Source: Hirudo medicinalis (taxonomy: Eukaryota; Annelida; Clitellata; Hirudinida; Hirudinidae). Taken from it: DNA of 64,000 nucleotides. How positions within the stretch are numbered: the stretch's first letter is position 1; every line of letters starts with the position of its first letter. The stretch spans positions 1 through 64,000 of the forward strand of contig MPNW01000280.1 of the NCBI GenBank assembly GCA_011800805.1, in the 5' to 3' direction. The notes beneath the pieces were generated by a model. That model saw nothing but the letters and a program-made list of their open reading frames with translations, had not been told where the DNA came from and did not search any database. The position numbers and the translations under genes are program-made. This document shows positions 23,307-37,012 of this stretch, in pieces.

Positions 23307-26300
23307 ATGTCCGCACAGGAATATGAAATTCTCGCTCATGTTGCCAATGGAACATTTTCGAAGGTTTAAGTTTTAAAAGTTTTAATTATTTCTGTTTAAT
23401 TTGCACTTAGTAAGCTGAATTGCTTGTCAGCATTTTAATTAATTCGTTTAGGAGATTAATTAGTTTCGGTTCTTATTGCACGTTAAGCACGTAGATGATA
23501 ATTGGTCGGGCCAACCACAGAAATATCTGATGTAATCTCAATAATGGTGGCATTAATATGGCTGGTAATGCTTGCAATTATAATTGGAGGGCAATTATAA
23601 TCTGCTAATTATCCTAAAATTCTGCTAGCAACACCCACTATCAAATTTTCGCTTCCGAAAGTACGGACCACGATAAGAGAATTGTTTATTTTCAAAACCT
23701 TTTGCTCTTTTCGGTTAGCGTCATTTGTTTGTGTCATCACAAACTTTAGACTATTTTAAAACTATTTAAACTGCGGAATATGTAATTAATTAATTATTTT
23801 TAAACAGTGCTGCACATCGATTAATATGTTTGCTGTCGATTAATCGCGCGTTCAATCTTTTTAAATCTAAGATTAATGCGTAATTAATCGCACCATCTTA
23901 TTTTTCAAATAATTTCCCAATACATTTCATTTATATCAAAAAAACATTTTAATTCATGAAATGTTCGCAGTTATAGTTTAGAAATAGTTTTTTGTGGTTC
24001 ATTAATTGACATTTAGCCAATTGCTGAGACAAACGAATATGTTGATGTTGTCTGGAGACAGAGAAGCACGTTTCTTAATCTCAACATGTCCAGAAATGGA
24101 AAATAACCGTTCACATGGCACAGTGAGGAGCGCTAATTATTTGAAGGCTATCTTGGCAGCTAGGCCATGTGATGGCTCACATTTCCGCCAACATTCCAAT
24201 GGACACAAATCTTTGTCAATTTCTGGTTCTGCTCTATAATGTGCTTTCTAATGTAGCTTTTCAGCTTTTCTCAGCTGATGACACATCACAGGAACCCATC
24301 CTTGACTTCAACAGGTGCCAAGAAAGTTCGCCATCTAGGCCCACAATCCTGATTGGATTCCGTCCGCACACCATATCTTACGTCCGGGAGAGGAGTCACA
24401 CTAGGCCCTTGCTAAATGCTGAAACTTATGAAGCCATTGGCTTGTATGAAACGTATGAAGACATGGGAATATCGGGGCGGTCCAACCCTTATGCAGTACT
24501 CCGCATTATCCCCGAGAGAAGATCCATCCAAGTTGGATCAGAAAAAGTTACTGATATCTTTGCTCGTCCATCCCTGGTCCAGATTCATGAACACCAAACC
24601 TCTTCCGGTGGCCACTCCCACAGTCCCCGATTCTGGAAACGTTCCAGCATTACCTATAACAGGCTATGTGCTCCAAAATTAACTTACCTATGCTATTTAT
24701 GGCCATCGTATGTTCTTAAGCGCAGTATATGTTCGGTCTCTGCATGCAATAATAATATGGGAAGCCGAAAGCCCAAGAAATAACAAGATATAAAAACAGT
24801 CATAAAATAAAAATTAGTTTAAAATATTCTATAAATTAATGAAATAATTTATTTAAAAAGTATAAAAATTTCACGAGTTAATCGTCCCGTTAATTATTTA
24901 AACTGCACAGAAAAATTAGCGCGTTAATCGATCTCGCTAACGCAGATTAATCTGCAGCCCTAGTTTTAAATAATGCAGTTGAAATCTGAATGACAAGTCG
25001 AGAACCTTGTAAAAATCATGACTAAAATAAATGAAAATTATCTCCAAATTTGAGTTGAAGGATTCATGCATGAATCCATGTGAGCCTGGTCAGCTTTCCT
25101 GATCATAACAGGCACAGTGACTTGTAACAGTTGATGATTTGTAAGGAGCACGATTGCATGTTTAACTCGATTCGTAAACTTATAAAACTAATAAGGCATT
25201 TGTTGCACAAGTATTCTTCACTTGCACGTGTGTGGCTTCGTCGAACTTTTTTAATCTTTAAAATTGAAATTGAAAAAACAAAATACTTTTAAGAGGAGAA
25301 AATTATTAAAAGCATTTAAAATTTAATCATTTGAGTAAATCCTTTCGTTCAAAGTTTGAAAACCAAGTTGACAAGTTTTTCTAGAACTAGAAAGAGGTCA
25401 GAAATACGAAATCGATGTTGAAAACGTTTGAAATTCTTTTACTGAATTTTAGAGACATTGATGTCGATTCAATATGTAATAGGTTTGTTACGATTATAAC
25501 AATAACCGTTTGAATCAAAAATGTAAGCGTAAATACCTGTGCGATCGTCAAAGATAAGAAAAGGAACCTTTAATGAATCCTCAGGTATTCAAAGCGTCTG
25601 GAAGGATTCCAAATCACTTCTACGCCTTGAAAGTACAACAGAAAAGCAGGCGGAGTGAATTGAAGCGGGAAGTTGACCTCATGACAACCATTTCATTGAC
25701 CAGCAGTCCTTTTCTTAACCACTTCCATGAAGCTTTCCAGTCGAAAGTTATATGTTTCATTTAATATTTAAATATCCAAAGTTAATTTCACATTAAAAAA
25801 GCTTAAGCAGTTTTAGAACTTTAAGGTTTAACTGATAAACTTGTGAATGTTGAATAATTAAAAATTGTTTCAATAAGTTAAAATAATTGTTCAGTAACAA
25901 ATCAGGTCGGTGAACGATGTGTGTTGATGTTCATGAAAATGCTTCAACTTATATGAATGTGCATCTCAGATATTTCAATGTGAAATTCATAAACTTCTAA
26001 ACTCCACAGAAACATGTTTTCATTGTGATGGAGTACTTAGATGGAGGTAACTTGTTTGAACATCTGCAGAAGGAAGGAAGGTTCAGTGAAGGAAGGTCTT
26101 GTTATTATGGGGCTTGCTTGATCTCAGCCTTGGAGACTCTGCACAACCTTGATATTGCTCACAGGTGATTTGTTGTTATGATTGGTTTTCGAATTAGCAC
26201 CAATGCTGCTTATCTGAATTTAAAGTGAGAATTTAAAGTCATTGATTACTACAGATCGTTGGAAATGCATTAAATGCATTAAAGAAATAGGTAATTAATA

Positions 26301-27608
26301 GATTCTTAAAAATTCGTTTGAATGCATCGAAAATAAGCAGAGGTATGTTAATTAAATCAAGCCTCACTCAAATAAATTGAGCCTCCAAACAATGCGATTA
26401 AAAATGTTATTAGAAATTCTGCTGACAGGGATGTCGGTTTGAAGAACATCGTTCTCAACAAACGAGGTCAAGCAGTTCTTGTTGACTTCGGAAGGTGTTG
26501 CAAGTGCCCCGCAGATGAAATAACCTTCGACCTTCTTCTTGACCTGGTTGACTTGGGGAGTGTCGTACACGGGATGCTAACCGGGAAGGTGACTTTAATT
26601 TTGTGAGACATGGGAACTTGAGTCAGGAGGTCCTTTGAGAAAGCTGCTGCTGTATGGGATTTGTTTTTATGTTCTTCCATATTGTTGCATTGACCATAAA
26701 GCGTTTGCTCGAAAATATGGGATATTAAGTTTTACATTCGGTTGAAGATGTTTTTTTGTTACAAAAACTACTTCAGAAGTCAGAATTCACTCAGGGGAGG
26801 AGGTTGCTGAGTTCCTCCGATATGTCCACAAAAGCATTTAACTTCCTCGAGTTTGTTAGTTTTCATTGGATAATTTGTTGTCAAAAGTTGTAAAGGTTTC
26901 AGTAATTGCACTTGTTGCTGTTGTATCGTGTGTTGCAACATGAAATGAACAACAATGGTTTGTTGATTGCAAAGAATCAAAAATGATCAGCTCCCAAGCA
27001 GCCATATTACTAGCTTACATCTTAAATATTTTCCGAGTGACCTTCTCTAGCGAGACTTCTCAGTTTGTTGGTCGCTAATTTCAAATATTGCAGACGAATA
27101 GCTGAGGGCGGAATTGTTTGCTTTTCAATTTTTTTGCCCTTTTTTCATTTTTAACCAAAACTTTTCGAGTGAAAATATAGTTAATAATTTCGTAAGAAAT
27201 TTCTGTAATTAGTGATTAGTCATTTTATGATAAAATGCTAAAATGCGTAAATTGTCGAAACACGCGTATTAGAATTTGGAAGTTAGAACCTATCACAAGG
27301 ATTTAAACAGTCTCAAGAGAGCATAAAGTTGACTCGAAAAACATCAAATAAAAATTGGGGCGAGTTATATTTGACCTCCGCTGAATAATTTTGTGTTGAA
27401 TTTTTATTGATTATTAATTACTTACTAGAAATTATTTCGTTGTGAAAGGAAATAATATTCCTTCCAGATGTGCATTCCTGTTCTGAACGAGTTTGACAAA
27501 CACAAAAATATTTTGAAATCGATGAAAATGCAACCATTTTTTGAGAAAATTGATTGGAATGAACTCCTATTTGCAGCAGCTTCTGAATGTTGTGACAATG
27601 CATTATAA
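23307..27608 (+). CDS. Small degenerate AGC-family kinase, probable pseudokinase
   Basis: Six phase-matched exons: 23307-23363, 25585-25746, 26010-26164, 26429-26588, 26777-26854, 27468-27608; 250 aa, essentially a bare kinase fold starting MSAQEYEILAHV. The glycine loop is ANGTFSKVF, keeping one Gly. The beta-3 Lys is present (FYALKV), the hinge is VMEYLDGGNLFEHL, the catalytic loop is HRDVGLKN (Asp and Asn kept, but the Lys two after Asp is Gly), and the metal Asp is in VDFGR. The activation segment is reduced to about 20 residues with no APE motif before DLVDLGSVVHGMLTGK. The end, MQPFFEKIDWNELL, matches the HPFF-x3-DW close of AGC kinases. It most resembles RSK-related/SgK494-type proteins. 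Exon 5 is the weakest. The first intron carries a hAT element. Function unknown; likely scaffold or regulator. Confidence 0.72.
23797..24970. mobile_element. hAT-family DNA transposon relic with 8-bp target duplication
   Basis: Element 23805-24962. Its ends read CAGTGCTGCA and, on the opposite strand, TAGGGCTGCA (8 of 10 match), and it is flanked by TTTTTAAA / GTTTTAAA, an 8-bp target duplication with one mismatch, as expected for hAT. Subterminal regions repeat ATTAATCG-like motifs. On the minus strand about 24160-24002 encode the C-terminal hAT dimerisation region: PCERLFSISG then LSPDNINIFVCLSN and a stop. An in-frame stop shortly upstream shows decay. The middle, 24170-24783, is open on the plus strand (204 codons) with no hAT similarity. 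Confidence 0.85.
24002..24160 (-). pseudogene. hAT transposase C-terminal fragment (dimerisation region)
   Basis: Minus-strand codons give the conserved PCERLFSISG block, KKRASLSP and a hydrophobic NINIFVCLSN tail ending at a stop (24004-24002). A stop codon a few residues before the block, where Tyr is usual, and loss of the remaining transposase show that it is non-functional. Confidence 0.8.
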
Positions 27609-29706
27609 TTACTTGGCAATACACTTTTTAATTATTTATCCATTGACGACTTCATAATAAATGGGGAATAATAGATTGTTGCACGTTTAAGTTACAAAAT
27701 AACAAGTTCTAAAGGTATGAAATACTTTTAGATTCCGTCAATGAATTTTCATATTTTACATCTTGAATAGTTGAGGAATTAGTTGGAAATATTTCGTTGA
27801 AGCATAAATTGAGCTGGAGAAGCAGTAGTTAATTAAAGAAGTTGGTGACCAGAGAGAGATTGTGTGAAAGTAAGGGGAAATGTAAGCGAACAAACCACGA
27901 TAAGGAATTGAACTGACGTCAATCAGGCATCTTGTGTTGATCTAAATTTATTATGATCGGGATACTGTTCTCATTTTCCATCATGAGGGTGTCTAATGGC
28001 TGCATCTGTTTACAAAAAAAAACAGTGGTAACATTTCTGAAACAAGTTGAGTTGATATGTTGATTGTAATAGGTTTGACACTTGAAAATACATTGAGATT
28101 AAAAACGTTTTATTTGTCGTCGATCATTCAACAATTCGACAATGATTTGTTCACTTCAAATTAAGTTGCATGGGAATTACGTGAAATTATTCCAGCGAAA
28201 TATATAAACTTTGAAATATGTTTTGTGCACAGCTTGCCTCGTTAATGCAAGCGTTCGCATGCATCGATTTACAACCTGCACATTCTTTTATTGTTTAGTG
28301 GTTCATCATTAAAAGTTTAAAAATAATATTAATAAGTTACGTAATGTCTTCATTCATCCATGCGGAAGTTACACCAGCTTATTGTAAGGGAAGGTTAGAA
28401 GTCATAATGTTGGAAATAACGCTCTTAAATGATGATTTGCAAATCGTTTCCAAGAATGGGCTTGCTAAGGACAAAATAATCCGTTGGAAATTTGTGGTTT
28501 TATCCCACTGAAATAAAATGATCTTTGACCAGAGATTCTCTATAACCCGGAGAAGCTGATTTTACTTGCGTGCAAGTTTATTTACAATTTATGCCTACAA
28601 ATTTTGATTTGGATTATAAACACGGAGTAGATTCATAATATTCAAGTATAAATTATAGTTTAATTAATTGCTTTCAATTGATATTTGTGATCTGTTCTTA
28701 TCAAAGCAGAGACCGCCCACATCTAAACGTAGGAGCAGCATGCTGTTGCTTGCGTGGATTGCCCAGAAAGAAAAATAAACAGCCTCTTATAAGAACTCGC
28801 CTCTTGAATAGATTCTTAAATCGTTTTTTGCAGTTAAATATTTATTTTAGATTTTCGCTGACCTTATTTTTCGAATCCTGGGTGAGCTATATTTAGAACA
28901 TGAAGTAATTAAAATGCCAGACAGTGTTTACGACGAATGTGCGGTTTAAAACAAGCGAAACATGGTTGAAATAAACATTTTCTTACATCACAGGAGGACA
29001 TTCTGATGCACTTTTGAAGCTTGCAATGGTTTGCTGTGCTTGTTAATTTTGCATTTAACGGTTTAAAGGCGAACCGGCTTTGATTTCGGATACTGCTAGA
29101 ATACTCTGTACAAAAGTGAGTTGGTCGTGCATGAGTGTTGTGGTTGGCCTGCAATTATTTATACGAACAATTTTTCTATCCACTTATTTGTATCGGTGTG
29201 TGTTTATTGAAGACACCTTTTAATTTGAGAGGGTTGAGCAGCATTGAAGTGACATGATGTATGAGTTACGAATGACCAGAATGTGTTGCCACCATCGGCC
29301 TATAAATAAACTCTCGACAAAGTTCAATCATAAGAGTTGGTCTTAAAAGACCGATTGTGATTGAAACAGTTTCGTCTGCTTCTGTGCCTGTATACTAACC
29401 GGTTCAAAGGTGGATTGTAGATTATTTTAAGTCTAGATTTTGGAGGATGGAACTTTTTGTTTGATAAATTACTTTAATTTAAATTATAATTGTCTCCAGT
29501 CTTTGTTTCCAGCTTCTAATTTGAAATTAATTGACTTTGTTACTTTTTAGCAGTCTCAAATGTCTATGTGAAGAAAGAGAAGGGATTGTGTCATATTTGG
29601 ATGTTTGATTGACATTGATATGAAATATTTGCGTTTGAATTGAAAGCTTGCCGTGGATTGAAGCTCAATTTAAAAGTTCATTTGTCGGTTGCATTACACC
29701 CAAAAC
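27609..29706. other. Intergenic region before the plakin gene
   Basis: About 2.1 kb of AT-rich sequence. Open frames at 28678-28896 and 28909-29154 show no family features. Missing N-terminal plakin exons (for example an actin-binding domain) could in principle lie here, but none is recognisable. Confidence 0.5.
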
Positions 29707-32700
29707 ATGGCTCAGAAACAAGTCGAGGTAAAGTTTTCAAAGCATGACACTCACTTTCACACTATCTCTCTCGTTACACTGCATCAATTTTTGATAACAT
29801 TCAACTTTCGTCGTGCATGCTAACATTACGCTTGTTAATTTGTGTATTTCGAAGCATTTTCATTCTTCAAAGCGTTTGTTTGTTGAGGATATTCAAAATG
29901 CCTCACGTGTCTCGTTTGTGGTTCTCAATTGATCTAATTTTCAATTCAAAGTGGATTAACGCAGACAGTGCTTTTTTCTTGATTTACATTGAAAACGAGT
30001 CTTCAAACAAACAGCGGTTCATCGCTGAACCAGGCTTGCATTCATCACGAGTCCCACCCTCCCTGACCTGCTTGAATGCTCACAACGTGAACATTTATCG
30101 ATCCGTATATCGCTCAAAATTTATTCAGCCTCTCACAAATCTACCCACTCGACTCGAGTGGCCACCCATCAGGCTTGCTGTTGCCATAGAAACAGAGTTA
30201 CGCGTCAGTGAACTGATACAAAAGGGTCAAGAAAACGTCTGTGACAATCAGACCACTCATTCACCCATTCAGTCGGTGAATTGTTCATTCCTTTCGCCAA
30301 CGTTCATAATGGTGCATTATCACGGCATGAATTAAAATTGTGATTCGTTGAAAATCTTTTCTTCTGGTGAAGATTTGTGAAGGATTTGTGAAGGATTTGT
30401 GAATGCATCTCAGAAGCTGTAACATCTTTTCCAAGCCCTTTGACATCTTTACTTTCGCTTGCTTAAATCGACTTTATGAAATGTTCATTCAAATAACAGT
30501 TGACATTCCATGCTTTGTATATCGAATACAAACAGTGATACATGCTTACTTTGTCTAGGAAGCGTACAACTGTAAGTAAACATCCTCTCACGAGGAAATC
30601 ATTCCCCACTTATCTTAGATAAGTTAATTGGATGCGCTAATTAGGACATTTAAAATTGATAATCAATTGTTGACATTTGAGATGAACTCAGTTCTCTGTT
30701 AGTACAAGTTGATGTCCTTAAATCGATTATTCTTAAATTGTTGTCATTCCTTTAAAAAATACTATGTTTGAACGCACCTTTATTTGTTTGAGCCAAAAAG
30801 TTGTCAGAACAAACTTTTTATAATAATTATTTTTATGATAAGAACATTGTTTTGATAAATTTTCAAATGCTTCACGGAATCAATGAAGCGCGGTGATGAC
30901 GACGACGATGATGATGACGACGATTATGATGGTGGCGGTGATGATGATAACGACGATTGATATGGTGGTGGTGATGATGATGGTGCTTTGATAGTTGAAA
31001 TTTAGTTTCTAATTGTTATAATTGGAGACTGAGCAGGTTAACAACTAACGTGTTGTTAGATGTTCTAACGACTGTTATTTCGATATCGTCTGCTAACACA
31101 TGAAGATGTTACCTCTGTTACTCTTTCGGTTGTCCCTAACAACACTTGTAGTTGAAGTTACAAAACTTGAAAATATTGCATTGGATGTTGTTGTTGCATT
31201 TGTCAACAAATATAATTTATTGGCGGTTAATTAATTAAGCAATAATTATTAGCAACAAATTCATGAGATGAGTTGATTGACTTGCAGGAGATGAAGAGTC
31301 ATTGCATGACAACTTTGGAGAAGTTGGGAGCGTCTGAGGAGTTCATCAAGGTTATTGTCACGTGCCCTGTCACTTCATATTTATTCAACAGCTGCTGTAC
31401 TTCTCATTATTCTAATTATATATTAATGATATTCATATATTCATGAGTTACGCAATTAATCGCAACCATTTAACCACATTTTCTCCTGAGATTGCACTGA
31501 TTTGGTGTGGTTGTGCAATTTCTTGAATTTGTGACCATGTCGTGACAATAGAGTGAATCATTCATAAGCACTCAACAAAGGTGTACCTTTACACTGTGAC
31601 AGTCAGTTTCTCTGCTGTTCTAGGAACAAATATCGGCTTCATCCATTCACTCACTCACTCACTCATTTATTTATTCATTTATTTATTTATTTACTCATTC
31701 TCATCAGAACCGATATGTCCTCCATAACCAGGTTTTATGACGGTGATGGTGATGATGATGATAACGATGACGATGATGATGATGATGTATGGGTTAATGA
31801 CATTGACGTTATATTTGTGGCAGTTTTACTCAGAGGCCCTAGAATGTGAGTACGACATGAGTCTAACCATCTACAAACTTCAGAGCAAACTGAGGACTGA
31901 TGTGGACAGTACCGGCTCACTACCTCCCAATGTTACGTTTGGCATTCTACAGGTTTGTTAAAGATGATTACAATGATGGTGATGGTGATGATGATGGTTA
32001 TGTTGGTGATGATGATAGTAATTATTATTGCTGATATTTGAGATAACAAACTATTGGTCAGGAAATGTGGTAATTATTTGTGAAAATGATTGATTATTAA
32101 GTTATTTGGCGGGCAGTGGATGAAGATGTTCATACGTCGACCTTTTAATGCGACGATTGATGTTGTTTCCCCGATAAACTTGGACCCACTTTTGTCATCA
32201 AAATCATCCTCCAATGTGTGACCTCATCTATTTTTAGGCTGTTTTTATGCGTTTCCTTGTTTATGTTGAAGTACGTTTTTTCTAAAAAATAACTTTTTAA
32301 AATCGGTCTGCATGAAATAATGAATACTTATTGATAACTATTTTAAAGAGTTGCACTTGCTTCAAGGTTGAAGTGCATTGAAAGTTGTAATATATTATTA
32401 CATTTCCGTATTTCTTCAAACATTCAAACATCTGGGATGCCTTTCCTCCTGAAATGAATGGAATCATGTTGCATGCAATCTTCATTCTTTAGCTCCTTCG
32501 AATTGAGCCTTCCTTTTCAGCGCTTTGCATCCTTGAATTCTCTTTGAATTCTCCTTGAAATTCGGCTTTTAATGCGGCATTAATGAGGAATAATATAAAT
32601 ATAATGAATATTTATCGAATCAATAATGGTTGATGCTAAGAATAGAATTACGATTACGATCGAGATTTTAGTAAATAAGAAGTGTTAAACATTTACAATC

Positions 32701-34141
32701 GTTAAAACGCCGCTTTGCAGACGATGACAAAACATTTTCGAAACTGGAAGAAAACAGTTGAGAACCTCAGTGAGCAGGGAATCACTGTTCCTCCACTCCA
32801 GCTGGACTTGGAAAACCTGAGCAAACTCAAGATGCTGACCGCTGTCTGCTCCATGGATACAAATCAGGTTTGATGGTGGTGATGATGAAGGAGGGTTGAT
32901 GCTTGTGAATGTAGTCAAAACTACTGAACGAAACATGAAATTCATCATCGATTCATAATTGAATTTGCTGCTAACAAGTAAATGGACGTTGTAAATCTTG
33001 GTGAGTCGTCTAAAAACTCCACGATGCAATAACTCCACACGTTGCTACATCGAAACCAAAATTCAAAAACACAGCCAAAAAAATATGGCAGCAAAAAATA
33101 TTTTGGCTTCACCTAATTCCGCACCTAAGAACTTTTCGCACATGCACAACAGCATTTGCACGTGCATTGTACACGCTGATGCACGCACAATTAATCACTC
33201 AGGCGATCTCTTCACTCAACCTCTCATCATCTCCCCATCTCAGTCGTCATGGTGACGTAATTCCTCGTTGGTGAACTTTTAATCTTCATTCTTAGACACG
33301 CCCCTTCGATGACGTCACAATCTATTTTTATTCTAAAAGGTCCAAATATGGATCTCAGTACAATTGCACCTCCACGACTGTCACATTGTGTACTGGTCCA
33401 CATGAAATTAGGTCATTGACCATGCTATTAATAGATCTCCAATCTGATTGGTTGTTTTTTGTTGATGATGGTGATGATGATGATGATGATGAGGGTGATG
33501 GTGACGATGATGGTGTTTACAACGGGATAAATGGTTTGTTTGCAGATGAATCTGAAGGAAGGTGAGGAGTTGCAGATAACTGATGCCTCGCATCCGAACT
33601 GGTTGAAGGTTGGTCTTTCACGTTGAAAACCTGCCGCTTGCTGCTTTCACGTTACTGAGCCGCTGAACTGTTGTCGGCGTTCAATGAGCAGCCTCAGACG
33701 ACTTAGACGTCTAATGACGCCTTACGACGTACAAATAATAAGTCAATGCTTTCACCAGGCTGGAGTTACATCACTGAACATTTGTGGATTGTTTTAGCTT
33801 CGTAGGACGACGACGATGATGCTATTGATTCTGTCGTAATGGTTTTATGCTTGGATCGTTGACTCATTTAACACAGCTGTGGATGACGCCATAACCAACA
33901 ACTGGTTGTTATTCTTCAAAACATCTGCACACGTTTTGTACGTGTGCATTGTTTATAGAATAACGTACGTGTGATGTTGTGCTTCAGTGACTTATCATTA
34001 TTTCTTATTGACGTGCTGATGAATATTTCATTAATTCAAATTAATTTAACCCTGGAGTCCATTGAACATGTTTTTAGAATTCACAAGCAGTTTTAGGTGA
34101 CACAACGTTGCAATCATCATTATTCGCATTGAATATGAGGC

Positions 34142-34174
<33 letters not shown>

Positions 34175-35584
34175 TACCATAGTCGTCATCATCATCGTCG
34201 TCAGTAGCGGCAATAATTGTGTGGGTTGTTAAATAAGATTTGTGAAGTGAAACATTGGGCTGTTGTTTGAAAGTTAATTGGTTTATTTGAGGGGCTTAAA
34301 AGGAATACAAACGTTGTACACGTCCTCAGATATTCTACTTTGTTTCCTGTGCTTGTTGGTTATTGTTGGTGTTGTTATTGTTGATGCATATTGTTGTTGT
34401 TGACGTTGATGATGATGCATATAAATGTTGTTGTTGTTGTTGATAATGCATTTTATTTTATGTTATTTGTATTTTGCAAAAAAACAATCTCCATTCCATG
34501 TTTGTGAATGGAGCATGTTTGACGGTTATAAGACTTAATAACTGCTGGTAACAACCACACAACTTGTCAATTATTGGATGTCATTGATTCTCTCGACTTC
34601 TTAAAAGTCAATATTTTGTGATAAAACAGCCGGCAGTAATAAGAGGAACAGTATTAATAATATTAATAATTGCATTAACATAATTATGACAGGTGAGAAA
34701 CGTGCACGGGAAGGAAGGCTTCCTACCTGCATTATCATGTCTCATCCCAACACCTGACAACAATGCCATAACTGCTGTTGAGAGGTGATTTTATTGACCA
34801 TGTGATCTGTGACGTCATTATGGGTGAAATTCGTAATTTTATTTATTAAAAAAATTCTTTTAAATTTGAATATAAATAAAAATACATTTAAATACGTTGA
34901 AATGATGTGTCAAAACAAGAAGTAAGTCTTTGTTTGAGTCAATTTGTTAGCACGTGTGAGACTTGAAGTTACACATAATTTATGAATAACATTACTGGTG
35001 ATGATGATGGTAATACTTAATGACATGACAATGATAATAATTACAATTTTACTTAATGACGTAAGGTTAATAACAATCAAGATGTTGAATGTTCAACTCA
35101 GACTTCAAGTCCTGCTGTTGACTTCGTGGACTGAGAGCATCAGAGAGCTCAGGTCCATCCTCGCTTCAACTTGTGTCTCCTCGTCGCAGGACCTCAACCA
35201 AAAATGGGTGACAACTTCATCACAACTTCAATAATTTGTATATTTATCAACCATGATAAATATTTGATGTCAACAATGTTGCGCAAGAGATGCACTGTGC
35301 GTGAGATGTGACATAACAACGAAGTCTTATGACAGGGGAACTTATTGCTGACCGACCTCAAAGCTTTCAACCCAAAAGTGAGGGAAAAGTTGTCACTGAG
35401 ACTGAAGAGGATTTCAGACTCCTCATCGAGGACCAACATCAACCTGGATCTCAACAGGCTCCACCTCAACCTCTCCAAACTTGAAAATGAACTTCTCAAC
35501 GTCAATACTTCCAACAACGGTTTCTATTAGCAACCACTATTTGATGATGATAATGATGATGACGGCGACGATGATGATGATGAT

Positions 35585-35616
<32 letters not shown>

Positions 35617-35712
35617 TGATGGTNCAACGTCAATACTTCCAACAACGGTTTCTATTAGCAACCACTATTTGATGATGATAATGATGATGACGGCGACGAT
35701 GATGATGATGAT

Positions 35713-35744
<32 letters not shown>

Positions 35745-36948
35745 TGATGGTTGCATGTGGAAAATTCAGTGGCACAATATGTGATTCCTGATTTATGGAG
35801 TCAAATTAACTTGGTTGACCAATGAAATAGTTCATTTCATCGTCATCGTCAGGTCTTGCCCTCATGCTGAGGTCTGTGGAAGGACTCGACAGAGCAGTGC
35901 TGTGCTACCAGGTTTGTGTCATCCTCGTCGTCTTCGTCACCGTCATCATCATTGCTATCGTCATCATCCCTGTCATCGATCTTATCATTGTATTCGTCAT
36001 CAGCGCAAACGAACATCATTGCCTTCGTCATCATTCTGGCCACAATTGTTTGTCAATCGCATTGGTTGGTCTCATATTTTGAACTTATCGAGCGATTAAA
36101 CTTTGGATCACCATCTTGGAGGCTGCACTTTCATCCTGCATTCAAGTCCAAGTACGATGGACGACGACGATGACGACGATGACGACGATGATGACGATGA
36201 TGATATTTGTGAGGATGCAATTCATCCGTGTCATTTCCTCGGAAAAGTTAAAATATCAATAGTAATGGAAATAATAATAGTAATAATAGCAATAATAATA
36301 ATAATTATTATATTGAAATAAGCATAATATTCTTTGCAGTGTTTGAGTTGGTGATTGTTTGTATTTCTTGTTTTGATATCTCATGCATGCATGCATCTAA
36401 TAAGTCGTCCATTCATCGAATAATTCATTTCCTGGTCATTCATCAGTGCATTCTCAAGTGCAAAGTAGGCCGTGAGGTTGTTGTTTACTTTTAACTGGAG
36501 CAGCCTGAAAGTTTGTGACGTCATGACATACGATACTTGTGATCTTGTGTGTGTGTGTGTTTACATGTGAAAGTATCTTAACGTGGGATGATTTCAGTTT
36601 TATGAAAGTTTCCACCTACAAACGAATGTTTTTGTAAACAGGCACTTGTTTTACAATTCTGATGATAATGATGCTATCTATGATGACGACGTAATGATGG
36701 CAATGATGATGATGATGATGTTAAAGCAGACGTGTGACTCTGCAGCTAGCTGCACGTGTTCACCTGCAACGTGTCCTGCTATGAGATGAAAACTATTGAA
36801 CCTCTTCACGTGCACATTTACACATGTATGCTCACATACACCAACAACAAGAGCAACAATCAAGAGTTGTTCTTTTCATTTTTGTTATTGTTGCCTCATG
36901 TATTATCAATACTGTCATTATTAATAATAATAATATTATNATAAGTTA

Positions 36949-37012
<64 letters not shown>

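Noticed and set aside
29817..30335. 172-codon plus-strand open frame
   Set aside because: No recognisable domain, no splice link in phase to the plakin exons, lies inside the first plakin intron.
35845..36321. Poly-Asp, Ser-rich and hydrophobic frames on both strands
   Set aside because: Caused by GAT/ATC repeats in a plakin intron.
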